A stretch of DNA of 64,000 nucleotides from the NCBI RefSeq assembly GCF_028583425.1, contig NC_072793.1, positions 103,649,689 through 103,713,688 of the forward strand, read 5' to 3'. The notes beneath the pieces are model-generated. The model did not search any database. It was given only the letters and a program-made list of their open reading frames with translations, and had not been told where the DNA came from. Positions 31,301 through 43,300 of the stretch are shown in pieces. This DNA comes from Eublepharis macularius. Lineage: Eukaryota > Chordata > Lepidosauria > Squamata > Eublepharidae. Position 1 is the first letter of the stretch; each line of letters opens with the position of its first letter. The translations under genes and the position numbers were made by a program.

Positions 31301-34300
31301 GAGTTAAAAGCAAATTCATAGGAGTAAAATTGATAGGGGGTGATTAAAAGATCTCAGTTCATGGGAGGATCATGGGCGCACTTGCAATGGGTAGAGTGAG
31401 GGGTTAATTCGGGGCTAAATTCATGGGGGTGAAATTCATGAAAGCAATGGAAAGAAATTCATAAAACAATAGAGCAACAAAGATCACAGACGGCTCAGTC
31501 CGCAGTACAGCTGCTGGACTGGGTTGCATATATACAGGAACAAGCAAACTTAGTCCATGTGTCCCAAAACACACTTCCACCCCCCCTTGCTGTCTGCGTC
31601 AATCCGCAGAGCAGGGTCGGCTGGCGGTGAGAAGGGCTTCAGGCACACAGTTCTAGTCCTCATGGAGGTGGCTGGCGGTTCGAAGGCTGGCCGTGGGCCG
31701 GGAGGCGGAGAAATATGTCCCCCCCAGTCCACAAGAGGGCCTTGGAGCGGTGTCCGGCAGCAAAGCGTCCATGGGGCTGGTGCAGAGTTCACACATATTA
31801 AGCACACACATAAGCGTATCTCAAAACAATGTAAGTAGCAAAACAAGCAAGGGTTAAACGGGACGCCAAGTACACCCATTAAGGCAAGAGGAGGTCTGGA
31901 TTGTAGTGATCCAGGCGGTAAGACAGCTGGAGTTGCTGGAGCTGTCGGCGGCTCCAACAGCCCAAATAAAGTAGTGAGGCACACAACAAAACTTGGAAGG
32001 CCAAAATAACAATGATTGGGTGCAAAGCCAAATTGTAAATTCCAGTGGCAGTGGGGCTCCAGCCAAAGAGGGTTTCCCACCACGAGTGCTTCCCAGTGGT
32101 CTTGATTCGCTGGGCAAGGTCCAAGATTTCCTTGCCGTTGTGGGACACAACCAAAGCAGTAGTATCCCCGTCCCTCTGGATGCTCTGGAGGGTGCGGTGG
32201 AGCTGCGGGTGGGTCAGGAGCTCGTGGATTAGCTCCAGACCGATGCCGAGGGAAATGGGCTTCACATATCGATAGATGGAGGGTGCCACCAGGATCTCTT
32301 CTTGGGTCCAGACCGGTACCGTGTAGGTGAAGTCGCAGGCTGCCACCGAAGACAGGTTGCAGAAGCAGCGGTTGACTCCCGGGATCACGGGCTTGAGCTG
32401 GAACGAGTTCAGGATCACAAAATCGCAGGCCGTTCGCACACAGGCACATCCTTTCCCAAGGTAGACCACAGCGGAGCTGTTCTCCCGGACGACCTCGAAA
32501 GAGCACTCGTTGAGGGCGTCGACTTGCGGGGCTACACGGGTGGTGTGGTGCAAAGGCTTGGTCTTGGCAAATGAAGCCGGTCTGGTCTCGATGCTGGCAT
32601 CCTTGGAGGCTGACAAGTTGCCATCCCGTCGGGGTGAAGCGGGCCCAATGGTCGGGGTGTCTGGCGTAGAGGACTTCGGTGTCGCTGACTTGGAGTCCCA
32701 GAGGCACGACTGGATACACATGGAATGACTCGTGCGCACTGGCCGTTAATAAAAATAATTTAAGCTCCTGGGTGGTCGGTGAGAATGAGGAATTTACAAG
32801 AGACCACCAGGATTCAAGCTCCAGTTCTATGGGTGACAATTTGGGCATAATCTTTTAATTTCCAGGGGCAAGTGCCCGTCTGTGGCTTGCCGAATTAGCC
32901 CCATGGCCACAGCCTGATTTAATTGTTGGGCTTGCATACATGCCATGGCTATTGACACGTTGCGTTCAAAAGACTGTGTTCCTTTGAGCAGCAGAGAAAA
33001 ATCTCTTTCAATTTGACTCTCCCAGTTAACTAAAATGGAGCTGATCTCGTGTTGCCCATTTGAAATGGAATTTAGGGACTGCACCACCGGTTTACCTAAG
33101 TCGGAGATGCTAGTCGTGACATGGGCAAACTTATTAGCGAGAGTCTCAATGTTGACCGAATCCATGATTGCTAAGCCTCCGGCTGCAGGAGCAGTCCAGT
33201 CGGCAATGCTTCGTCTGGCACGCGAGAGAGAGGGGGAGGGATCGATCCACAGTTGTAGCCATGCATTCCAACCCTTGCTACCGGCCTCCAGATAGGGAGC
33301 GCACTGCGGCAGCCTCTGGGTTACATTTAGCTCAGCTAAGTCTATGCGGATCTCTTTTAAAGACATTTGCGGGCGGACTAGAACTCTCTCTCGAATGTCA
33401 GTTTTCAAAACATGGGAGCCCACTATATGCGTGCCGCCTTGGCTTAATTGTTCATTGCTGGCAATCAAAGGGTCAATTTGGATGGTGTGGGTCTCCTGGG
33501 TCCAGATCAGCAGGGAATAACTGCCTGGTTCGTGAGTCAAATTTACAAAGAGCAGCCCAAGCCGGTGAAATTTCTCTACTAGGGGCTTGGTTTGGCATTC
33601 GGGCGTCTGCTGAACCAGTATCCAATCGGGTGGGCCATGTTTGGCTAGGTCTTCCTCTTTTACAATCCAGGTCAGGTTCTCCCAGCGTTCTATAGCGAAG
33701 GAGAGAGCCGTGCCTGAAGGGGGCGTGATAGTGATTGCTGCAGATTCAGTGGTAGTAGTGCCTAGTAGGATGGTCATTCTGAAGGGGTCTCCTGCCTTCC
33801 ATACTGCGGCCGACACTAAAATAACTTCACAGTATGGTCCGAAAGCTTCAGTGACAACAGGCGAGGTTTCGACATTGGCAGGGGTGGTATATTTGTCTAC
33901 CACCGGGACTGCAGTGGGGGCTGGCCTGATACGGGGAAGGAACATACAAGGGATCGGAGCAAGTGGTGACACTGTGTCAGTAGGTGAATAGCACACTAAT
34001 TCTTGGGACAGGGTTTTTACTCCCACACATAAAACAACAAGCTCTGGGGGTCGGATCCACTGCTCTTCACAACTGCGGAAGTTTGTGCGATCCGTAGGGG
34101 TGGTCATATTGCTCTGCTGCACAACTTTGCAGACCATCATTTCATTTCCTGCTAGGGTATTGATACATCTCCAGTGGGGGTAGGGCATTAATTTGGACGG
34201 GCGTCCTTCTATTAGGGTGCCTGCCAGCACGAGCAAACACAGAGTAGCCAGGTGCCTCATCTCCTGGCCTTCTTTTCCTTTCTGTAGTGAAAATATCCTG

Positions 34301-37300
34301 GGGAGACCTGCGGATATAAGTACAGGTTCCCTGAATTTGTTGCAGCAAAATGAATGAAGTGAAGCGGGGGGAAAAAGGAGGGTGTTTTTCTGCCAGCACT
34401 GTATATTAAGCGGGGTTCGAACGAGAAGTCCCAGGGGCACTAAGCGAGCCTTCCAGCTTGTTGCTCTGGGGAACTCCTGTGCGGGGGCTTCTTCCTAAAG
34501 CATGTATATTTCAGAGGGTAACGTCTTTACGTCGAGCGAGGGTCGGCTGTACGTTAGGCGGGATTATGCAAACTCGCCCCGGGGGTCCCTGGGTGCCTAG
34601 ACTATGTGGCCTTCAGGTGCCCCTTGCTCGGTGGCGGGCTGCTTTTATTTTGCAGGCTGAGAGCTATCGGTCCGGCTCGGCCTGGCCTTGCCGCTTTAAA
34701 AGGGAAAAAACTAGAGAGCGGTATCCAGCAACTATAAGGGTTGCTGCAAACGGGGACCTTCGCTTAACTTCCTAAAAATGGGCTTTCGTCATATGTTTGC
34801 AGGACAAGTAATTTTTGGAGGGGCTCCCTCGGGAGGCCCCATTTTCTGGTTTAAAAAAAGAAGGTACACCGGGAAAAAGAAAAATATACTGAGCAAAAGA
34901 AAAATGCACTGAGCAAAAAGAAAAACACACGGAGCAAGAAGCATACGGGTCTGGGGTACTTTTAGGTTGCCCTTACTTGGGGTGCCTGGCAGGGCTTCAT
35001 TATAACTTCAACATGTCTCCCCCCCTTCTTTTCCCTTATACGGTACGGGCAAGGGAAAAGATTACATTAGATGGGGCGGGCGGCTGCTGGCGGAAAGGGC
35101 CGAAGTGGAGCCGAAGGTGTTCGGCAGCGTTTATCGAAAAGTGGCGGATGCGGCCGAGATCTGCCGGCACCACTGGGTCTGGGTTATTCGGGGGTCATCT
35201 TGGCGCGGGGGATCCTGGCTATGTAAATGAGGCACGTTGCCCCTTGTGCGTAGCGAACGCACCTCAATAACATATTCCAGAGGGCACATATTTACAAAAT
35301 ACTGGCGGGTCTTTTACGTTTGCACTAAAGCGTACTAGCTGGTGGCTCCGTATAGCAACTCACCATGACGAGTATGAGCATTAGTAAAAGAGGGATGTTG
35401 GGCCTCCTGGGGATCCTTTTCCAGGGGAGGCACGGCCCTCAAAGCCAAAGCCGACCATCATGCGAAAGCGTGGGTCTGGCAGGTGAGACCCCGAATCTAC
35501 GTAGATGCGGGATCTTCACCAGCACGGCAGGTGATATATTTTCGAATACAGGGATCACCTTTTTTGGTGGTTCCACTATGTTCGAAAGAATGTATTCACC
35601 TCTGGGCTAAAGCCTCTCCAAACACCTTCACACACAGCAAATCTCTTTTGCCTGTGCAATTTTTTTTCCGAACACGCGGCTTAAAATCCAATTAAGAATC
35701 ACTCTCGGTGGTGGTCCTATTTGGCTTTGGTTGCCGTGTTTCCCCCTAGGGTCCCAACTGTGGGGCCCGCCTAATGAAGTTAAAGAATAGAACTGGAAAA
35801 ACTTTTGACATTCACACCTACATCTACATATTCTGCTGTTTCTTTTATACTAAGGCTACAAAGGTCTGGTCTAAGGGGACACAGGGTATCTCTGGCCCAG
35901 GGTGAAGGGACATCTGGCGAATCACTGGGCAGAGGGGGGCTGGGCTGGCGGCTGTTCCCCCAGGGTCATACACAGGCGGGGCGGTTTGGAGCGGCTTCCC
36001 TTTCCATTCCTTTAATTGCGAGGCGTGGAAGTATTTTAACCAAGTGCCTCCTGTCTTCCTCTGGATGGCTACCTGATAGACGGCTGGAGAGACTCTTTTC
36101 GTGATTGGGACGGGGCCTTGCCATTTGGCGGCTAACGAGTGTGCCTTCTGTGAGAACTTCCTATATAAAACGAGCTGTCCTTCTTCCCACTGCCTCGGGT
36201 TCCTGACCCATCCTAGTTTGCGGTCCATATCCTTATGAGCTGTGCCTAACTTCTGGGCCACTTGCATGTGGACGGCGTGTATGGATGAGATGAGGTCCTG
36301 AACCCAGGCGTCATTAATTACTACGGCTTGCATATCAGAAGGGAGCTGCGTGTCTAGCCAGAAGGCTTCTGGGAGCTGCATTTTCCGTCCCGTCATGACC
36401 ATGTGGGGCGTGAGTCCGTGAACTGCGGTGGTGCCTCTGATGGCCATTAGAATTATGGGGAGTTTTTCATCCCAGTCTCTCCCGGAGGAGCGAACCATCT
36501 TGCGGAGAGCCTCCTTGAGGGTCCGGTTGGTTCTTTCTGTGGCGCCGGAAGCCTGGGGATGGCCGGCTATGTGAAAGCGTTGTTGGATGCCTAATGCCTT
36601 GCAAAGTTCCTGGGTGACCTCTCCAATAAAATGTGAACCTAAATCGGAATCCATGACTCGTACAGTGCCCCATCTCGAGAACACATTATTGAACAGTAGT
36701 TTGGCCGTGGTGGCTGCAGTGTTATGCTTACACGGGAATGCCTCGACCCATTTACTAAAGGGATCTATGACAGTGAGACAGTAGCGATTGCCGCGGGGAG
36801 TGGGAGGAAGGGGACCGATAAAGTCAATCTGTATGCGAGCCCAGGGTCCATCAATTCTCTGATGCTGGAGGGGAGCTCTAGGTCCAGTTGGGTCTGCATT
36901 GACCATCGCACAAGACAGACAGTTGTCCACCCATTGTGCAACTTCGGTACGCATGCTAGGCCACCAACCAACCTCTTTTACCCTCTCCAGAGTCAGGTCC
37001 TTGCCTCGGTGTCCCTGCTCGTGGACAAACTGAATCAGGTCGGCCCTGACTTCCAATGGCACTACCCAGTGGCGTTCACCGGCTGCATCTACTGCCCAAA
37101 CTATGCCTTCCTCTTCTCGGATCACTAATCTTCCTGTCTGGTCTCTTCCTGCGGCTAGGAGGTCAGTTACTTCTGGGTCAGATATCTGCAGTTGGGCTAG
37201 GTCTAGTGTACCTGCGGTTCCCTGAGCCTGGCTGCGAGCTTGTGCCCGGGTGGTGACCGGGTGGAGGGGACAGTCTGGGGCTGGTTCCGGTAAGGGAGCA

Positions 37301-40300
37301 TTTTCTGTGGCGGCTGCCTTGGCTGCGAGGTCTGCCTGGTCATTCCAATAGGCGGTCTCTGAATTCGTCTTTTGGTGTCCTTTAACGTGTGTAACCTGCG
37401 TTGGGCCTGTGCGGGACTGAAGGAGCGCGGCTACCTGCTGCCATAGCTGTAGGTGGGCTACGGGTTTCCCATCGCTAGCTCTCCACCCTTGATTTTGCCA
37501 TACCGGGAGCCAGACGGTGGCAGCTTTGGCCGTCCAATCCGAGTCTGTGTAAATGGCAAGTGGGCTTTCTGGGGGCTCAAACTCAAGCACTGCCAGAAGC
37601 GCTTGCACCTCAGCCGCTTGGCTGGAATGGGGGCGGGCTGGACCTTTGAGGGTATGGGCGTCGCTCACTCGCACAGCGCCATAGCCTGTCCGAGGGGAGC
37701 CACCAACGTGAAAGGAGGAGCCGTCGCAGAACCAGCATGTGAAGCCGTTCAGTCGGGCTTCTTCTAGCGGGACTCCCCAAGTGACTGGCCATACAACCTG
37801 CGGTGGCGGGTCCAGGGGGCACTCATGCTCAGTCCCGGTTACTAACAGGCCATAGGGGGCCGGTGGCTCAGTGGCTTCCTTTTTAAATTCTACTCCACGA
37901 TTGACCAAGGCTAAGGTCCATTGTGCTATGCGGGCGTTAGATACCTGCCCGTCCTGTATTTTTCCAGATAGGATGTACTTGAGGGGCGTATGGGTGGTCT
38001 GGACTATCGTGCGCGAGCCACCTATGATAAATTCCCAATGGGTCAGACTCCAAACTAGCGCAAGGCAAGTCTTTTCGCATGGGCTGAACTTGGTCTCTAC
38101 TGAAGTTAGGTTACGGGAGGCATAGGCTACTACTCTAGCGGCTCCCGCTTGCTGCTGGGTGAGCGTGGCTCCGATGCTTTTGTCTGACACGGCTAACTGA
38201 ATAAAGAATGGCTGTGTAACATCTGGATGGGCTAGGGCCGGGGCTGCGGCCAGACTGCGTTTCAGTTCGGCCAAGGCTATCTGCTGATCTGGTCCCCATT
38301 CCCAGGGAGTGTTCTTTTTAAGTAGGGCATAGAGAGGGCGAGCCTTATCTGCAAAGGACTCGATAAAGTCTCGGGAGAAGTTAAAGGTTCCTAGAAGTGC
38401 TCTAAGGGAGGGGACGTCGGTGGGTGCAGGCAGCTTGGAAATGACCTCCATTCGCTGGGCGTCCGGGGTACGACCCTCGGGTCCCAGGGTCAGACCCAGG
38501 TACTTGACGCTGGTCTGAACCAATTGGGCCTTCTCCCTGCTTGCCTTGAACCCAGTCTCGCGGAGGAGTTCTAGGACTTCCCTCGTGACTTGGCGAGCTA
38601 ATTCTTCTGTGGGGGCGTGGACCAGAATATCATCCACGTAACTCAGAACATGGGGCCTCGAGGAGGGTTGGAGGCGTTCCCACATCTGAACTACATGGGT
38701 ATGGCAAATGCTGGGGCTAGAGTGGAATCCCTGGGGTGTCCGCTTGAATGCGTATTGCTGGCCGCGGAAAGTGAACGCGAACTTGTACCAGCAAGACTCA
38801 TGCAACCAGATGGAGTGGAAAGCGTTGGCCAGGTCTATGACCAAGTAGAACCGGGACCCAGCGGCAATGGCCATCAGGATCTCGTTGTACTTAGCCACAA
38901 CCGGGGCAACTGGAGGGGTGGTGGCATTCAGGGCACGGAAGTCGACCGTCATTCTCCAGGTTACTCCATCTGCTTTCAGAACTGGCCACAATGGGGCGTT
39001 GCAGATGGACTGCATCGGGAGTATGACGTCCCACTCAAGGAGTCCTTCAATGGTCTTGGCTATCCCTGCCTCGGCTTCGGCTGGGTACTTGTACTGTCTC
39101 TGGGGAGGGGGGTCCTTTCCTTCAATCAGGACGCAGGCGCCCTTCACTATCCCACACTCAGCTTTGTCTGTCACCCAAACTTCAGGAAAGTCCTGAACCC
39201 AGGGGTCTCCTGTGATGGGGGCGAGAGGCAAAGGGGCTTTAAGGGCTGCACATCGATGGACTGCATTGACAAAGTCTGGGCCTCCCGGGATGCGCCACAG
39301 GAGCCCGTTCGCTAAGTCAATGTTCAGTCCCTCGGCTCGGAAAAACGGCATACCTAAAAGTCCATCATCTTCCCCCCGGTTTGCGCATGCTGAAATCCGG
39401 GTGGCCAGGTTCCCAACGGAGAGGGGGATATCCTGCCAGACCGGGGATTCTTGCATGCCGCCTCCAAAACCGGCGAGCTGCATGGTAGTAGAGGTCTGAG
39501 TTCCCTTTGTAACTAAGGTGGGCCGGAGTATATTAAGCAAAGCTCCGGTATCTATGAGGAGGGTGGCAGGCTTCTTCTTTTCCCCGGGAGTCCCGATCCC
39601 TGCCTTCACTGTCGGTCTCCCCCATGTGTCCGGCTTTAGTTTGGCAACTATGCCCACGGAAGGAGACTGGGACTCGGGGCGACCCTATTCTGATCCTGCA
39701 CCCTGGTCGGTGGAAGCGGCGCTTCCTCTAAAGGGGTTGTTGGGGCTCGGGCGTTCCCGGACCGCAGCTATCGGGGGACCTGGAAAGGGAAGGTTGGGCG
39801 GTAAGGGGGGCGCTGTCGGTGGCACTGGGGGCTGCTGCTGGTCTTCCCAGTCCATGATCGCCTTCATTAGAACGGACGTGGGCTTCCCATCGAAAAGCTC
39901 CATGTTCGCTCCAATGTTTTTGAGTCGCATCCAAAGTTCCCAACGGAGGGGGTCCCTGGACTGGGGCGTGTTGCCACGGTCCTTATAGCCCTCGTGGTCG
40001 CCTTGCTGTGCTCCCCAAGCGTTAGACTGATCTGGAGGTGGGTAGACCTGATGGTTGTACGGGTGCGATGCTCGAGAATGGGAAGGGGCTAGGGGCGCAT
40101 CCTGTGATCGGGGCTCGTGGGGTCCCTGCTGGGAGGAGGAACCGTAACTCGGGGTGGGTGCGAAGGAAACTCCCGGGCGGTAGTTCCTTGGCCCTCTTCC
40201 CCGGTTAAAACTGCTGCTCCTTCCCCTCAGGATTCCTCCCCTTGCCTCCGAGTACGAGTTGCGTCCCTGCGGTCGGTACTGAGAGTGGGGGCCATGGTTG

Positions 40301-43300
40301 GCATAAGTGACTGCACTTATCGGCTCGCTCTCCTTCCTACGAGAGGCCGGGGACTTCACATGGCGGATCGCTCCGGTCTCTCGCAACAGGCCAGCAATGC
40401 TCCTGATGCGAGCTTCCAGGTCTCCCCATGAGATGCTCCCGGGTTCTATTCCTGCTAGGGCTAGTCGGGTAGTACTGTTGAGACCATCTATGACTGCTCT
40501 CCTAAATTCTAAGTCATCGAAGTCAGGCATGTCGCTCAAGTCTAAATCTACCTCGTCTGCTAGTTCGGCTAGGAGCTGCTTTCTGGCCAAATATGCCTCT
40601 GGGTCCTCTCCGGGTTTTTGAGATTCTGCTATGTATAAGGCTTTCAAGCTCTTGGTAGGCCAGAGGAAGGCGCACAATTCCTTCATGGCACCATACTGAC
40701 TGCGAGTGGCTAGTCTCCGGTTGGAAATATATGCGTTAAGAGAGGTGACTATTTCAGGGCTGGCGCAGTGGCGTGCCAGCTGAGCTACGTCGGAGCCACT
40801 GGCGGAGGGCTGGGACATGGTCACGTGGGCGAACCATTGGATAGCCGTGTCTCGGTTCAGGGGTCCCATGCGGTCCGCTATGGCCTGGAGCTCATCGGGC
40901 CTCCAATTGCGTGTTTCTTTAACTATTCGGTCTGTCTTTCTGCCATCCTCGTCTGTGGAAACGATCTCCTTGGTAGCTATCGGGCGGAGGGGCTGTGGAG
41001 CTTCCTCGGGCTGGGATGAAGGGGGTGACCAACTGTCGGTACTACCTTCAGGGAGGGCCAAGAGGGCTGCGGGATGCACGGCGGAGATTACGGCCTGCTG
41101 CATCCCCAGGTGCTGCTTTAGGGCCTCTAGCTCCCTCTTACAAGCAGAGTGGTCCGCAGAAGCTATTTTGGAGTGATTGTGCTCCGCCATGAACTGGGCG
41201 GCATGGGTTAGCTTAACGATTCTTTCCTGTCCCTCAATTGCTGCGTGCTCAGCCATGTCGGCACGAGCGGTGGCCGCTTCAGCCTTGTGCTGAGCGTCCT
41301 GGAGGGCAGTGGTTAGTCCTTGTTTTTCTAATATGAAATTGACGCGTTCAGCGCGCCACTCAACGGTCTTTTCCTCGTGGTCTCTTTCCTGTTCGACTAG
41401 TTTGGCCCTGAGACTCTGGATTTCTAGATGCAGGGCGTCCTGTTCTCGCTTTGCTTTTTCCTCTAGCTCCTTCCTTTCTTTGTCCTGGGCTATTCTAAGC
41501 CTCTCTATTTCCTGCTCACTATCTTCCTGCGCTATCTGCAATTTATTGATTAGGGACACGCTGTCCTGGAGGGCAGTGAAAAGTGCCCAAGCTCCATATC
41601 TGTCCTTTTTGCTCGATCTAGGTTTCTCCTTGTCACAGAAATCCTGGAAGGCGCTTCTAACTATCTGGAGCGGGTCGGGTCCCTTGAAGGAACCGGCTTC
41701 CCAAGGGCAATCTCCCTTCTTAACTAGCCACTTCTCCAGGCGGGGCACGGTGGGGTTTGCCCGGTACATTTTTCCTTTTAGTTTAGGGCTGATCTCGGGG
41801 GAGGTTAAAGAGTGGATCAGCGATACCACGGATGAGGCGATTAAAGTTACTCAGGGGTTTTAACAACTTTTCCTCTCTATGTTCCTTTGGGAGGTTTATC
41901 CTTCCCTCTGGTTCTCAAGGATTTTTAAACGGGGTACGGCACAGGTTTTTACCAGGGGTTTTTAAGGTCCTACTTTTAGGTTTATAAGGGTATTTTTAAG
42001 GGTTCTATACTCGGTTCTTCTCCACCGGGGGAGAAGGAGAAATTCCTATTCCCGTTTCAAGCTTGCCTACAAGCCACGGGACCAGGAAAGCTTACTGGCT
42101 CAGAGGGTGCTCCCAAGCTCTCTAAGCCCAAGAACCAAAAATGCTCAGTGCTTCCAAGCCTCTGCTCAGAAGCCAAAGCTCAGGGGTCTCCCAAGCCTAT
42201 GCGCTCAGAAAACCAGAAAGTGTTCCCAAGCCTCTGCTCAGAAACTGCAATTAAGGGGTCTCCCAAGCCTCTGCTCAGGCAACCAGAAATGCTCCCAAGC
42301 CTCTGCTTAGAAGCTACAAATGCTCTCAAGCTCTCTGCCCAAGAACTGTACTCAAAAGTCCCCAGGCCTCGTGCTCAGAGACAAACGGTTAAACTGTCTC
42401 CAAGCCAAGACCAAAAGACTGAAAGCGCTCAAGGACTGCCTCTGCAAATCCCCAAGCAAAAGTGCCCAGGAGTAAAACTACGGTACTCCCAAGCAGAAAG
42501 CGCTCAAGAGTTCTACTAACTCCCAAGCAAAAGTGCCCAAGAGTCTTACTAACTCTCAAGCGAGGTGCGCCCAAGAGTCTTCCTTAAAACTCTCAAGCGA
42601 AAAGCGCTCAAGAGTCTACCTTAAAAACTCTTAAGCACGGTGCGGCCGGCTGCCGCGGGGCTTCAGGAACCTGGCTTTAGATTCCCAAAGCTAACTGACT
42701 GAACAAACGGACTATTGATCCCTTCACGTTTCCTCCGGAGCGGGGATTGAAGCCTAAGTGCTGGCAGGAACGGGGTTTGGACGGACTTAGGAGAGACGGG
42801 GGAGGGCAGAAAAGAATTTTATATGTGCTGCTTCAGGATGTATATATGCGTATATATCTAGAGCCTACTTCTGGGATCCCACCCACATAGACGCGTTTAG
42901 GCGGCCCGGAAGGTGGCCAGGAACTTCACCAGTTCAGAGGTCCTCACCCACAGTACACCGGTTATAACGACTGGAGGGCCTCGCGGTGCACCACAAAAGG
43001 CAAGTAGTCCAAAGCTGGCTGAAGGAGGAAATGGGGAGAAGCCAACCCACAAGATAGAAATGCTCGCTAGAGCCACACACACTCACACTTTTAATTCCCT
43101 GAGCTAAATTGCGCTCTTTACACAGAGGTCTGGAAAATTTTCCTCTAAGTCAGTTCGCTCAAGACACGCGTGTCGACTCACGTGTATTCACACGAACCGG
43201 GTTATGCCCGCATATTCTCCACCAGTAAACTGTTACCAGAACTGCTCTTTATTATAATGGGGAATTAGCTGTAGCAGTCTGTAACTTAAAATTAGCGCGG

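Noticed and set aside
32827..32856. Programmed -1 frameshift in env
   Set aside because: No slippery heptamer is in frame at the crossover, and a second opposite shift is needed downstream; simple indels explain it better.
35805..41863. Plus-strand frames of 80-230 codons across the provirus
   Set aside because: Shadows of gag, pol and env read on the other strand.
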